Assembly (NCBI RefSeq): GCF_035319885.1
Contig: NZ_CP141285.1
Location: forward strand, 1-64,000
Length of the DNA stretch: 64,000 nucleotides
Direction of reading: 5' to 3'
Source: Altererythrobacter sp. H2
GTDB taxonomy: Bacteria; Pseudomonadota; Alphaproteobacteria; Sphingomonadales; Sphingomonadaceae
Under the pieces are notes generated by a model. The model was not told where the DNA came from. It did no database searches and saw only the letters and a list, made by a program, of their open reading frames with translations. Positions 1-8,756 of the stretch are shown here, piece by piece. Every line of letters starts with the position of its first letter. Position 1 is the stretch's first letter. A program made the position numbers and the translations under genes.

Positions 1-1470
1 ATGGCTGAAGAACATGGCGTGGGCCACACGGCGAAACGCAGGACGGAGAGTGAGGGCATGGAAGATCTCGAAGCAGTGAACCTGGCAGCCGACTGGGCAG
101 ACATCAGCCAGGGCCTGCGAAAGGATCTGGGCCACCAGCTCCACAGCCAGTGGATCAAGCCGATCGTGCTGGGCGGGTTCGACAAGGCCGGCGGTCTGCT
201 CGATCTCTATCTGCCGACCGAATTTTCCGCCAACTGGGTCAAGGACCGGTTCGCGGACCGCCTCTCGCTGGCGTGGAAGATTGCCCGTAGCGAAGTGCGC
301 CAGGTGCGGATTTCGGTCCATCCGGGCCGTCGCAAGCTGCCCGAGATCAGCCTGGGCGGCGAGATGCGCCGGGCCGCCAACGATGGCGGCGACGGTTCCA
401 TGATCACCATCTCGGCCAGCCCGTTCGGCGAAAGCGGCCTGTCCGCCCCGGTCGGGCTGGACCCCTCGCTCACCTTCGCTGCCTTCGTCACGGGCGAAAC
501 CAACGTGCTGGCCTGCAACGCCGCACAGCGCATGGCCGCGACCGAGCAGCCCCAGTTCTCGCCGCTCTACATCAAGGCCGCTACCGGACAGGGCAAGACT
601 CACCTGCTCCACGCAATCGGCCATGCCTACCTCGGCCAGCACCCGCGGGCACGCATCTTCTACTGCAGCGCCGAGCGTTTCATGATCGAGTTTGTCCAAG
701 CGCTGAAGGCCGGGCAGATGATGGAGTTCAAGGGCCGCCTGCGCAGCTTCGACCTGCTGCTGGTCGATGATATCCAGTTCATCATCGGCAAGGCTGCCGC
801 GCAGGAGGAACTGCTCTACACGATCGATGCCCTGCTGGCCGAAGGCAAGCGGTTGGTGTTCGCCGCCGACCGTGCACCGCAGGCACTGGACGGGGTCGAG
901 CCGCGCCTGCTCAGCCGCCTGTCGATGGGGCTGGTGGCCGATATCGCCGCCGCCGACATCGAGCTGCGCCGCAAGATCCTCGAATCGAAATTGACCCGGT
1001 TCGCCCCGCTGGAAGTGCCGGAAGACGTGATCGGCTTCCTCGCCCGCACCATCACCCGCAACGTGCGCGAGCTGGTCGGCGGGCTCAACAAGCTGATCGC
1101 CTATGCCCAGCTGACCGGGCAGCAGGTCTCGCTCCAGCTGGCCGAGGAACAGCTGACCGATATCCTCTCGGCCAACCGCCGCCGCATCACCATCGACGAG
1201 ATCCAGCGCACGGTGTGCCATTTCTATCGGATCGACCGGTCGGAAATGTCCTCCAAGCGGCGCGCCCGGGCCGTGGTCCGCCCGCGTCAGGTGGCGATGT
1301 ACCTCTCCAAGGTGCTGACCCCGCGCAGCTATCCGGAAATCGGGCGCAAGTTCGGCGGGCGCGACCACTCGACCGTGATCCACGCCGTGCGCCTGATCGA
1401 GGACCTGCGCCAGCGCGATGCCGACATGGACGGCGATGTGCGCAGCCTGCTGCGCCAGCTGGAAAGCTGA
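1..1470 (+). CDS. dnaA: Chromosomal replication initiator DnaA
   Basis: DnaA binds oriC boxes and opens the origin in its ATP form. The 489-residue product has the expected layout: an N-terminal helicase-interaction domain, an AAA+ domain with Walker A (ATGQGKT, about residues 194-200) and Walker B (LLLVDDIQF, about 252-260), and a C-terminal domain IV with the signature FGGRDHSTVIHA. An internal ATG at base 58 (MEDLEAVNLA) is an alternative start and may be the true one, because conserved sequence begins about there. Base 1 being the ATG suggests the sequence was rotated to dnaA, so any upstream origin or promoter is not visible. The function is certain; the start is not. Confidence 0.97.
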   Translation: MAEEHGVGHTAKRRTESEGMEDLEAVNLAADWADISQGLRKDLGHQLHSQWIKPIVLGGFDKAGGLLDLYLPTEFSANWVKDRFADRLSLAWKIARSEVRQVRISVHPGRRKLPEISLGGEMRRAANDGGDGSMITISASPFGESGLSAPVGLDPSLTFAAFVTGETNVLACNAAQRMAATEQPQFSPLYIKAATGQGKTHLLHAIGHAYLGQHPRARIFYCSAERFMIEFVQALKAGQMMEFKGRLRSFDLLLVDDIQFIIGKAAAQEELLYTIDALLAEGKRLVFAADRAPQALDGVEPRLLSRLSMGLVADIAAADIELRRKILESKLTRFAPLEVPEDVIGFLARTITRNVRELVGGLNKLIAYAQLTGQQVSLQLAEEQLTDILSANRRRITIDEIQRTVCHFYRIDRSEMSSKRRARAVVRPRQVAMYLSKVLTPRSYPEIGRKFGGRDHSTVIHAVRLIEDLRQRDADMDGDVRSLLRQLES

Positions 1471-1520
1471 GTCGCAGCACGGATTGCGTGAGGATTGCGG
1501 CAGGCCTAGAGCTGCGGCCG

Positions 1521-1937
1521 ATGGACCAGTCCCCGCGCCAGCCCGCCCTGTTTCCGCTGACCCTGGCGCCCGCCGCACTGCGCGGCATGCGCGGTGCCTG
1601 CCCGCGGTGCGGTGAGGCGCGGCTGTTTGCCCGCTGGCTCCGCCCCACCGGGCGCTGCAGCCAGTGCGGGCAGGACTGGACGCTGCACGTGGCGGACGAC
1701 TTCCCGCCCTACATCTCGATTTTTCTGACTGGCCACCTGATGGCGCCGCTGCTGATCTGGCTGGTGCTGGAGCAGCACCTCTCCGCCTGGGCCGCCGCAG
1801 CGATCATCATCCCGTTCTCCGTGATCGTCATGCTGGGCGTGCTGCAACCGGCCAAGGGCGCGGTGATCGCGCTGCAATGGTGGCTCGGCATGGGCGCTTT
1901 CGTGCGCGAGCGGGCACAGGACAAGCCCGCCGCATGA
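1521..1937 (+). CDS. DUF983 family zinc-ribbon membrane protein
   Basis: A 138-residue protein with an N-terminal zinc-ribbon-like pair of motifs (CPRCG and CSQCG, about residues 27-50) followed by two hydrophobic membrane segments. This layout matches the DUF983 family, common in alphaproteobacteria and of unknown function. The start is the ATG after the dnaA stop; an open frame extends upstream inside dnaA and is not credible. Its stop overlaps the start of the next gene (ATGA), implying translational coupling to the adenylyltransferase. Confidence 0.85.
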   Translation: MDQSPRQPALFPLTLAPAALRGMRGACPRCGEARLFARWLRPTGRCSQCGQDWTLHVADDFPPYISIFLTGHLMAPLLIWLVLEQHLSAWAAAAIIIPFSVIVMLGVLQPAKGAVIALQWWLGMGAFVRERAQDKPAA

Positions 1938-2701
1938 GCCTCGGCCCGGACCGCCTCGAACGCTTCGCCCGCCAGATCATCGTGCCCGAGATTGGCGGCG
2001 CGGGGCAGGTCGCGCTGGCTGAGGCGCGGGTGACGCTGGTGGGCCTGGGCGGGATCGGCTCGCCAGTGCTGCAATATCTTGCGGGCGCGGGTGTGGGCCA
2101 TCTGCGGCTGATCGAGCCGGGGCCGGTGGAGCTGACCAACCTGCAACGCCAGACGATCTACACCACCCGCGACCTGGGCCATGCCAAGGCGGTCGCCGCG
2201 CGCCAGTGGCTGGCCAATTTCGACGCTGGCCTGAAGGTGGAGCTGATCGACCGCCCGCTTGACCGGAGCAACGCCGCCGAACTGCTCGGCGGGTGCGATC
2301 TGGTGATCGACGGGACAGACAATTTCGCCACCCGCCTCGCGGTGTCGGACACCTGCGTCGCGCTGGGAGTACCGCTGCTTTCAGCGGCCGTCGGGCGCTT
2401 CCAGGGGCAGGTCGCCGCCTTTTCCGGGCATCTGGCAGGCCAGCCGTGCTACCGCTGCTTCGTCGGCGATGCCTTCGATGCCGATGATTGCGACACCTGC
2501 GCCGATGACGGGATGCTCGGTGCCATGGCAGGCTGGACCGGCACGTTCGCGGCGATGCAGGCGGTTCGGGTGCTGCTCGCGGGCAAGGCCGCGCTGGGCG
2601 ACCCGCAATGGGGCAAGCTGCACCTGATGGACGGCCTCAAGCCGGGCATGCGGACGCTGGCCATCGCGAAAGACCCGGCCTGCAAGGGGTGTGGGGCGTA
2701 G
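1934..2701 (+). CDS. HesA/MoeB/ThiF family adenylyltransferase
   Basis: A 255-residue E1-like enzyme. It should adenylate the C-terminus of a small sulfur carrier such as MoaD or ThiS. It has the nucleotide-binding motif GLGGIGSPV near the N-terminus, a DGTDNFATR motif, and zinc-ligand cysteine pairs (CYRC in the middle, CKGC at the C-terminus). No rhodanese domain is present, so it resembles MoeB or ThiF rather than MOCS3-type fusions. MoeB and ThiF cannot be told apart from the sequence, and no moa or thi genes lie nearby. It overlaps the DUF983 gene by 4 nt. Confidence 0.9.
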   Translation: MSLGPDRLERFARQIIVPEIGGAGQVALAEARVTLVGLGGIGSPVLQYLAGAGVGHLRLIEPGPVELTNLQRQTIYTTRDLGHAKAVAARQWLANFDAGLKVELIDRPLDRSNAAELLGGCDLVIDGTDNFATRLAVSDTCVALGVPLLSAAVGRFQGQVAAFSGHLAGQPCYRCFVGDAFDADDCDTCADDGMLGAMAGWTGTFAAMQAVRVLLAGKAALGDPQWGKLHLMDGLKPGMRTLAIAKDPACKGCGA

Positions 2702-2704
2702 GCG

Positions 2705-3418
2705 TCAGCCCAAAATCTCCTCCACCCACGCCGGCACCAGTTCCCCGGCGCGGCCCTGGCGCGATTCGTGGAACCAGTGCGAGCCGTCGCTTCGGTCGAG
2801 GTTCAGCTCCAGCGTCCGCGCACCCAGCTCGCGGGCATCGCGCACGAAGCCTGCCGCCGGATAGACCGCGCCAGAGGTGCCGATGGAAACGAACAGGTCC
2901 GCCTCGCGGATCGCGCGGTAGATGCGGTCCATCTGGTAGGGCATTTCACCGAACCACACCACGTCGGGGCGCAGCATCGGTGCGCGGCATACCGGGCATG
3001 GCGGATAGTCCGCCATCGGCGCGTCCCACGAGCTGCGCGTCTCGCACGACCGGCACAGCGCGCTCTTCAGCTCGCCGTGCATGTGCAGCACCCGGCAGGC
3101 ACCGGCGCGCTCGTGGAGGTCATCGACGTTCTGGGTGACGATCATGAGTTCGCCCCGCCCGTTCTCTCTGGTCCATGCCGCATCCAGCCGCGCCAGCGCA
3201 TCATGCGCCGCGTTGGGAACCACATTTCCCAGGGCCTCACGCCGCATGTCGTAGAAGCGCAGCACCAGATCGGGATCGCGAGCGAAACCTTCGGGCGTCG
3301 CGACGTCCTCGACCCGGTGCTGCTCCCACAGTCCACCCGCATCGCGGAAGGTATCGATGCCGCTCTCGGCAGAAATCCCCGCGCCGGTGAGGATGACGAT
3401 GTTGCGTATCTCTGTCAT
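2705..3418 (-). CDS. cobB: NAD-dependent protein deacylase, sirtuin class III
   Basis: Removes acyl groups from lysines using NAD+. The 237-residue product has the Sir2 signature GAGISAESGIDTFRD (about residues 12-26), TQNVDDLHERAG (about 95-106), catalytic His in HMHGE (about 114) and a zinc site from CRSC and CPVC. FYDMRR supplies Y56 and R59, the YxxR pair that marks class III enzymes such as E. coli CobB and human SIRT5, which accept succinyl and malonyl groups. The start at MTEIRN is preferred over an upstream ATG that would read into dapB. It is convergent with the preceding gene and divergent from dapB. Confidence 0.92.
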   Translation of the reverse strand: MTEIRNIVILTGAGISAESGIDTFRDAGGLWEQHRVEDVATPEGFARDPDLVLRFYDMRREALGNVVPNAAHDALARLDAAWTRENGRGELMIVTQNVDDLHERAGACRVLHMHGELKSALCRSCETRSSWDAPMADYPPCPVCRAPMLRPDVVWFGEMPYQMDRIYRAIREADLFVSIGTSGAVYPAAGFVRDARELGARTLELNLDRSDGSHWFHESRQGRAGELVPAWVEEILG

Positions 3419-3453
3419 GGCCTGCATCAAGCACGCCACGACGAGGAAATCCA

Positions 3454-4182
3454 ATGGCACGTATCGGGATTATCGGCAGCGCAGGGCGCATGGGGCAGGC
3501 ACTGGCGCGCGCCATTGCCGATGCCGGGCACCAGCTCTCGGGCGGGATCGACAAGGGCGGCGATGTCGCAGCGCTGGCGCAGGCGAGCGATGCCCTGGTC
3601 GACTTTTCCGCTCCGGCCGCCCTCACCGCCAACCTGGCCGCCGCGCGCGCTGCCGGCATTCCGGTGCTGGTCGGCACGACCGGGCTGGAAGATGCGCACC
3701 ATGGCCTGATCGATGAGGCCGCCGCGCGCATCCCCGTCCTCCAGACCGGCAACACCTCGTTGGGCGTGCAGATGCTCGCCCACCTTGTCCACCGCGCGGC
3801 GGAGAAGCTGGGCGCGGACTGGGATATCGAGATCGTCGAGATGCACCACCGGATGAAGGTCGATGCGCCCAGCGGTACCGCCAAGCTGCTCGGAGAGGCG
3901 GCAGCTTCGGGTCGCGGGACCGACCTGGGCGCCAGTACGGAGAGCGGCCGCGACGGCATGACCGGGGCGCGCAAGCCCGGCGCGATCGGCTTCGCATCCT
4001 TGCGCGGCGGGACCGTCGCGGGAGAGCACAGCGTGATCTTTGCCGGCGAGCAGGAGCGGATCGTCCTCTCCCACAGCGCCGAGGACCGGATGATCTTCGC
4101 CCGCGGCGCGGTGCGCGGCGCGGCCTGGCTGATCGGGCAGGAACCGGGCCGCTACACCATGAATGACGTGCTGGGGCTGTAA
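3454..4182 (+). CDS. dapB: 4-hydroxy-tetrahydrodipicolinate reductase
   Basis: Reduces hydroxytetrahydrodipicolinate with NAD(P)H in lysine and diaminopimelate synthesis. The 242-residue protein begins with the dinucleotide fold GSAGRMGQ, and carries VGTTGL and the family signature EMHHRMKVDAPSGTAK with the catalytic His and Lys. An AGGA ribosome-binding site sits just before the ATG. nth follows after 10 nt. dapE of the same pathway lies about 2 kb further on, on the opposite strand. Confidence 0.96.
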   Translation: MARIGIIGSAGRMGQALARAIADAGHQLSGGIDKGGDVAALAQASDALVDFSAPAALTANLAAARAAGIPVLVGTTGLEDAHHGLIDEAAARIPVLQTGNTSLGVQMLAHLVHRAAEKLGADWDIEIVEMHHRMKVDAPSGTAKLLGEAAASGRGTDLGASTESGRDGMTGARKPGAIGFASLRGGTVAGEHSVIFAGEQERIVLSHSAEDRMIFARGAVRGAAWLIGQEPGRYTMNDVLGL

Positions 4183-4192
4183 CGCAGGCGCG

Positions 4193-4843
4193 ATGACGAA
4201 GGACCAGATCTTCGAATTCTTCCGCCGCCTGGCGGAAGACAACCCGGCGCCCGAGACCGAGCTGGAATATGGCAATGCCTACCAGCTGGTGGTGGCGGTC
4301 GCGCTTTCCGCACAGGCGACCGACGTGGGCGTCAACAAGGCGACGCGGGCGCTGTTCGCCAAGGTCAAGACGCCGCAGCAGATGCTGGAGCTCGGCGAAG
4401 AAGGCTTGAAGGAGCACATCAAGACGATCGGCCTGTTCAATTCCAAGGCCAAGAACGTGATCGCACTGAGCCAGATCCTGGTCGACCGGTTCGGCGGCGA
4501 GGTCCCCTCAACCCGCGAAGAGCTGGTGACCTTGCCCGGCGTGGGCCGCAAGACCGCCAATGTCGTGCTCAACTGCTGGTTCGGGCAGGAGACCTTCGCG
4601 GTCGACACCCACATCTTCCGGGTCGGCAACCGCACCGGCATGGCCAGCGGCAAGACTCCGGACCATGTCGAAGCCAAACTGGAAAAGCGCGTCCCCGCTC
4701 CGTTCCGCCTGGGCGCACACCACTGGCTGATCCTGCACGGCCGCTACGTGTGCAAGGCGCGCACGCCGGAGTGCTGGCGGTGCCCGGTGGTGGATTTGTG
4801 CAGTTATCGGAAGAAGGTGCTGGAGGCGCCGAAGGGGCGGTGA
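4193..4843 (+). CDS. nth: Endonuclease III
   Basis: A bifunctional DNA glycosylase and AP lyase for oxidised pyrimidines. The 216-residue protein has the helix-hairpin-helix LPGVGRKTANVV containing the catalytic Lys (about 120), the catalytic Asp in VDTHIF (about 138), and a C-terminal [4Fe-4S] cluster motif C-x6-C-x2-C-x5-C (CKARTPECWRCPVVDLC). The start MTKDQIF is chosen because the longer frame overlaps the end of dapB. It probably shares a transcript with dapB. Confidence 0.96.
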   Translation: MTKDQIFEFFRRLAEDNPAPETELEYGNAYQLVVAVALSAQATDVGVNKATRALFAKVKTPQQMLELGEEGLKEHIKTIGLFNSKAKNVIALSQILVDRFGGEVPSTREELVTLPGVGRKTANVVLNCWFGQETFAVDTHIFRVGNRTGMASGKTPDHVEAKLEKRVPAPFRLGAHHWLILHGRYVCKARTPECWRCPVVDLCSYRKKVLEAPKGR

Positions 4844-4865
4844 GGGAATGCACTTCCCAACGACC

Positions 4866-4955
4866 CGTCATTGGGAGCGACCGGAGGTCGCGCGGCAATC
4901 CAGAACCAACCGCGAAACGCCCTGGATTGCCGCGGCCTGCGGCCTCGCAATGACG
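4866..4955. repeat. REP-like inverted repeat
   Basis: An imperfect palindrome of about 90 bp after nth. The left arm begins CGTCATTGGGAGCGACCGG and reads into GCGGCAATCCAG; the right arm reads CTGGATTGCCGCGG and ends CGCAATGACG. This looks like the dispersed palindromic CGTCATTGCGAG...GGCAATCCAG element seen in many alphaproteobacterial intergenic regions. It lies between convergent genes, where it could act as a terminator. The identification rests on the arms; copy number in the genome is not visible. Confidence 0.6.
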
Positions 4956-5016
4956 GCTGTAGGAGGGCGTTACCCTTCAAACTCCGCTCCCCGAGGAGAG
5001 TGGGTTTTATCCAGCC

Positions 5017-6252
5017 TCAAACATCATCCGCCGAAACCATCTCCGCCTTGTCGATCTCGCCGGTCAGCACGGCCACGGTGGTTGCCACTGCGGCATCGCC
5101 GGTGACGTTGGTGGTGGTGCGCATCATGTCCATGATCCGGTCCACGCCCGCCACGAAGGCGATCGTTTCCAGCGGCACGCCGACTGCGCCGAACACCAGC
5201 GCCATCATGATCAGGCCCGCGCCCGGGATGCCCGCCGCGCCGACCGCACCCAGCGTGCCGAGCAGCGCGATCATGAAGTAGTCGCCCCATGACAGGTCGA
5301 CCCCGAACAGCTGCGCGCCGAACAGCGTGGCAAGGCCGAGGTACATCGCCGTGCCGTTCATGTTGATCGTCGCGCCCAGGCTGATGACGAAGCTCGCCAC
5401 CGACTTGCTGACCCCCAGGTTGCGCTCCGCACAGCGCAGGGTGACCGGCAGGGTCGCGTTGGAGCTGGCGGTGGAATAGCTGACCGCAATCGCGTCGGTC
5501 ATCCCGCGGAAGAAGTCGATCACCGGCAGGCGGGCGATGAACTTGATCATCCCGCCGTAGATCAGCAGGATGATCAGCAGGCAGCCGAGATAGTTGAGGA
5601 ACACCAGCTGGCCAAGCGCGGCCAGCGCGTCGAGGCCGAGCGTGCCCGCCACCCAGGCCATCAGCGCGAACACCCCGAACGGGGTCAGCTCCATCACGAT
5701 CGCGGTGACTTTCTGCATCACCACCGAGCCGCTCTCGAAGATCTTCAGCACCGGCTCGCCATCCCTGGCCGCCATCAGGATGCCGATCCCGAGCAGAAGC
5801 GAGAAGATGATCAGCGGCAGGACGTTGACGTCCGCCATGACCTGCACCGGGCTCTGCGGCACCATGCCCAGCACCATTTCGCGCCAGGTCGTCTCGCTGG
5901 GCTCAGGGATTGTGCCCATCTGCAGCGCCGAGGTATCGACCCCCACGCCGGGCCGGAACACCGAGCCGAGCAGCAGGCCGAGCCAGACCGCGATCTGCCC
6001 GGTCACCACGAACAGCAGCATGGCGCGCCAGCCGACGCTGCCGAGCTTGCGCAGGTCGCCGATGCTGGCGACCCCGGCGACCAGGCTGAAGAAGATCAGC
6101 GGCACCACCAGCATCTTGATGAAGGCGACGAAAATGTCGCCCACGATCTTGATGCTCTCCGCCCCCGGCCCCCACAGCCATCCGACCGCAATGCCCAGCA
6201 CCAGCGCGGCAATCACCCGCTTCCACAATGCGATCCGGAACCAGGTGCTCAT
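5017..6252 (-). CDS. Dicarboxylate/amino acid:cation symporter (DAACS family)
   Basis: An inner-membrane secondary transporter for C4-dicarboxylates or acidic amino acids driven by Na+ or H+. The 411-residue protein is hydrophobic throughout. It carries the family's serine-rich hairpin region (STASSNATLP), the ion and substrate segment GATINMNGTA (family consensus NMDGT) and GIPGAG. The start MSTWFRIALW is used because upstream codons overlap dapE. It starts 4 nt after the dapE stop, so the two are probably cotranscribed. The substrate cannot be told from the sequence. Confidence 0.9.
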   Translation of the reverse strand: MSTWFRIALWKRVIAALVLGIAVGWLWGPGAESIKIVGDIFVAFIKMLVVPLIFFSLVAGVASIGDLRKLGSVGWRAMLLFVVTGQIAVWLGLLLGSVFRPGVGVDTSALQMGTIPEPSETTWREMVLGMVPQSPVQVMADVNVLPLIIFSLLLGIGILMAARDGEPVLKIFESGSVVMQKVTAIVMELTPFGVFALMAWVAGTLGLDALAALGQLVFLNYLGCLLIILLIYGGMIKFIARLPVIDFFRGMTDAIAVSYSTASSNATLPVTLRCAERNLGVSKSVASFVISLGATINMNGTAMYLGLATLFGAQLFGVDLSWGDYFMIALLGTLGAVGAAGIPGAGLIMMALVFGAVGVPLETIAFVAGVDRIMDMMRTTTNVTGDAAVATTVAVLTGEIDKAEMVSADDV

Positions 6253-6256
6253 TCGG

Positions 6257-7381
6257 TCATCCTCCCAGGGCGGACAGTGCAATCCGCGCATAAATGCGGC
6301 TTAATGTATCGAGATCGGCCACCGCCACCGCTTCGTCACGCTTGTGCATGGTGGCGTTGCACAGGCCAAATTCGATCACCGGGCACAGGTCTTTCAGGAA
6401 CCGCGCGTCGCTGGTGCCGCCGGTGGTCGAGACTTCGGGCACGAGCCCCGTTTCCGCTTCCACCGCCGCTGCGACCATGGCCGAGAACGCGCCCGGCGGG
6501 GTCAGGAACGGCTCGCCCGAGACGATCGGCAGGGCGGTGCCGCCGTGCTTTTCCGCGATTGCGGCGACCATGTCCGACAGCGAGGCACCCGAATGCAGGT
6601 CGTTGAAGCGGATCGACAGGCGCGCGCGGGCGCGAGCGGGGATCACGTTGGTAGCCGGATTGCCGACCTCGATCTCGGTAATCTCGAGGTTGGATGGCTG
6701 GAACCAGTCGGTGCCTTCGTCCAGCACCCGCGCGTCCAGCTCCGCCAGCATGGCCACCAGCTTGCTGACCGGGTTGTCAGCCAGATGCGGATAGGCGACG
6801 TGGCCCTGCACGCCCTCCACCGTCAGCCAGACATTGACCGAGCCGCGCCGGCCGATCTTCATCATGTCGCCCAGCCGGTTGACCGAAGTCGGCTCGCCCA
6901 CCAGGCACAGGTCGGGAATTTCGCCCACGGCGCGCATATGGTCGATCAGCGCGCGGGTGCCGTGGATCGCCGGGCCTTCCTCGTCACCGGTAATGATGAA
7001 GCTGACCGTGCCCGCCCCGGCCGGGATCTCTGCCACGGCGGCAACCATGGCCGCAATTGCGCCCTTCATGTCGACCGCCCCGCGCCCGTGGAGCAGGTCG
7101 CCCCTTACTTCCGGCGCGAATGGCGCGCTGGTCCAGCCGTCCCCCGGCGGGACCACGTCGAGGTGCCCGGCAAAGGCGAAATGCTTCGAACCTTGCGGCC
7201 CCTTGCGCAGGGCGAACAGGTTCTCGACCGGGCCATCGGGTGCCTCGCCCGCCGTGAAGCGGTAGACCGCGAAGCCGAGCGGGGCGAGCATGGCCTCCAG
7301 CACCTCGAACACCAGGCCAGTGGCGGGTGTCACGCTGGGGGCGGCAATCAGGCGGTTGGCGAGCGTGGCGACGTCGGTCAT
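6257..7381 (-). CDS. dapE: Succinyl-diaminopimelate desuccinylase
   Basis: A dinuclear zinc hydrolase releasing succinate from N-succinyl-LL-diaminopimelate. The 374-residue M20 peptidase-fold protein has AGHLDVVPPGD (metal His and Asp), GAVDMKGAIAAM, the catalytic pair in GDEEGPA, TGGTSDARF and a C-terminal metal-binding NATMHKRDE. The start MTDVATLAN is supported by its distance from the divergent cupin gene, only 32 bp away. Confidence 0.95.
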   Translation of the reverse strand: MTDVATLANRLIAAPSVTPATGLVFEVLEAMLAPLGFAVYRFTAGEAPDGPVENLFALRKGPQGSKHFAFAGHLDVVPPGDGWTSAPFAPEVRGDLLHGRGAVDMKGAIAAMVAAVAEIPAGAGTVSFIITGDEEGPAIHGTRALIDHMRAVGEIPDLCLVGEPTSVNRLGDMMKIGRRGSVNVWLTVEGVQGHVAYPHLADNPVSKLVAMLAELDARVLDEGTDWFQPSNLEITEIEVGNPATNVIPARARARLSIRFNDLHSGASLSDMVAAIAEKHGGTALPIVSGEPFLTPPGAFSAMVAAAVEAETGLVPEVSTTGGTSDARFLKDLCPVIEFGLCNATMHKRDEAVAVADLDTLSRIYARIALSALGG

Positions 7382-7413
7382 ATTGAGGCCGTGCCTAGCA
7401 GGAGTGGCCGCCA

Positions 7414-7881
7414 ATGCCCAAGCTCGATCTTGATGCCATCCCCCAGACCAACGCGACCGGCTATCCTGCGCCCTTCAGCGAACCGGTGGCGGGGCGGATG
7501 TACCGCCGATTGGCCCCGGCGGCCGGCTTGGCGCACCTGCGCGCCAGCCATGTCGTGCTCCAGCCCGGTGCCTGGTCGAGCCAGCGCCACTGGCACCGCC
7601 TGATCGACGAGCTGCTGGTGATGGTATCTGGCGAAGCGGTGCTGGTCGACAATGAGGGCGAAAGCGTGATCCGGGCAGGCGATGTGATCGCCTGGCCGGC
7701 CGGGGTTGCCAATGGCCATCACCTGCAGAACCGGTCTGGCGCGCCGTGCGTGTTCGTGGTCGCCAGCGCCGGGTCGTACGAGGACGACAGCGGCGAATAT
7801 CCCGACATCGACATGGTGTTCGATCCAGCCGGCTATGTCCGCAAGGACGGGACGCGGTACGACACCGCGCGGGTGCCCTAG
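7414..7881 (+). CDS. Cupin domain protein
   Basis: A 155-residue single-domain cupin. The first motif is seen around QRHWHRLIDELLVMVSGEA (two His and a Glu-like metal site), followed by a GDVIAWPAG turn and a second-motif His in NGHHLQN. The family covers sugar-binding, dioxygenase and isomerase proteins, so no substrate can be assigned. It is divergent from dapE across 32 bp. Its stop overlaps the stop of the convergent nuclease by 4 nt, leaving no room for a separate terminator. Confidence 0.8.
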   Translation: MPKLDLDAIPQTNATGYPAPFSEPVAGRMYRRLAPAAGLAHLRASHVVLQPGAWSSQRHWHRLIDELLVMVSGEAVLVDNEGESVIRAGDVIAWPAGVANGHHLQNRSGAPCVFVVASAGSYEDDSGEYPDIDMVFDPAGYVRKDGTRYDTARVP

Positions 7882-8756
7882 CGCCGCTCCTGCACCGGCA
7901 GCGGCCCCGGCGCGAAGGCCTCGTCGAGCAGGCGCGCAATGCGCAGTCCCGCCTGCAGCACCCGCTCGTTGGCGACCGGGATCCCGGCCTCGATGTCCTC
8001 CTGGCTCAGCGCGGTTTCGCCCGGCAGTTCGCCCGCGCACGGGTCACGGTCGAAGGCCGTGGCATAGACGAAATCGCGCGCGATCTGCCATGATTCCCGG
8101 CCCCAGTCGTGCGGCCCGCCGGTGGCGATACGGGCGCGCTCTTCCGCCCGATAGCGCCGCACCAGCGGGGGCCGGGCGGAGGTGATCGACCGTTCTGCCA
8201 GCGGCCCGTCCCAGATGCCGTGCAGGTTGCGGCCCTCGACAATGCCATAAGCGGTTACCCGGTCATTCCCGCCGCGATCCTCGCGGTCGCCCGAATGGAG
8301 CGGCATGTGCACGTCGCCGACGAAGTGGACCAGGAACGACAGCGCCTCCAGCCGGATATGGCCGGGCAGGCTTTCGTCCGCCAGCAGGCGCTGGCTGCGC
8401 TCGATCTGCGCAGTGACGCAGTTGCCGCCGGAACAGTTGGCGCGCGGGTTGTAGGCCTCGCAGATCGGGGTGGTGCGGTAATGCCAGGCGGCGGTGTAGC
8501 CCCAGCGCCAGCCATCGCGGCGGACGCAGTCCGGCCAGGTCGAGGCATCACGCAAATCGCGCATCCGGCATTCGGGCGTGCCCAGCCGCGCCTCGTAGGC
8601 GAACAGGCGGTTCATCGCCGCGCGGGTTTCCGGGCGAACATTGGCTTCGGCAATCTCCGCCGTGGTGCGGTGGCCATAGCCGCCCCAGGCCAGCGTCGGT
8701 GCGGGCAGGCACAGGGCAAGCGCGACCAGCGCGGCAGCAATCCGGCGGGCGATCAT
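7878..8756 (-). CDS. S1/P1 family nuclease, secreted
   Basis: A 292-residue zinc-dependent nuclease of the S1/P1 (phospholipase C-like) fold, acting on single-stranded nucleic acids. Residues 1-23 form a signal peptide ending near TLA, so the mature protein would begin at WGGYGHRTTA, with the N-terminal Trp that serves as a zinc ligand in this family. Further metal residues lie in FLVHFVGDVHMPLHSGD and GGND. The start overlaps the stop of the upstream glutathione S-transferase gene (ATGA), indicating coupling. A longer frame exists but overlaps that gene. Confidence 0.88.
   Translation of the reverse strand: MIARRIAAALVALALCLPAPTLAWGGYGHRTTAEIAEANVRPETRAAMNRLFAYEARLGTPECRMRDLRDASTWPDCVRRDGWRWGYTAAWHYRTTPICEAYNPRANCSGGNCVTAQIERSQRLLADESLPGHIRLEALSFLVHFVGDVHMPLHSGDREDRGGNDRVTAYGIVEGRNLHGIWDGPLAERSITSARPPLVRRYRAEERARIATGGPHDWGRESWQIARDFVYATAFDRDPCAGELPGETALSQEDIEAGIPVANERVLQAGLRIARLLDEAFAPGPLPVQERR

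Noticed and set aside
1-1470. Unusual DnaA Walker A (ATGQGKT instead of GxxGxGKT)
   Set aside because: The P-loop consensus allows Ala at the first position, and the rest of the motif is intact.
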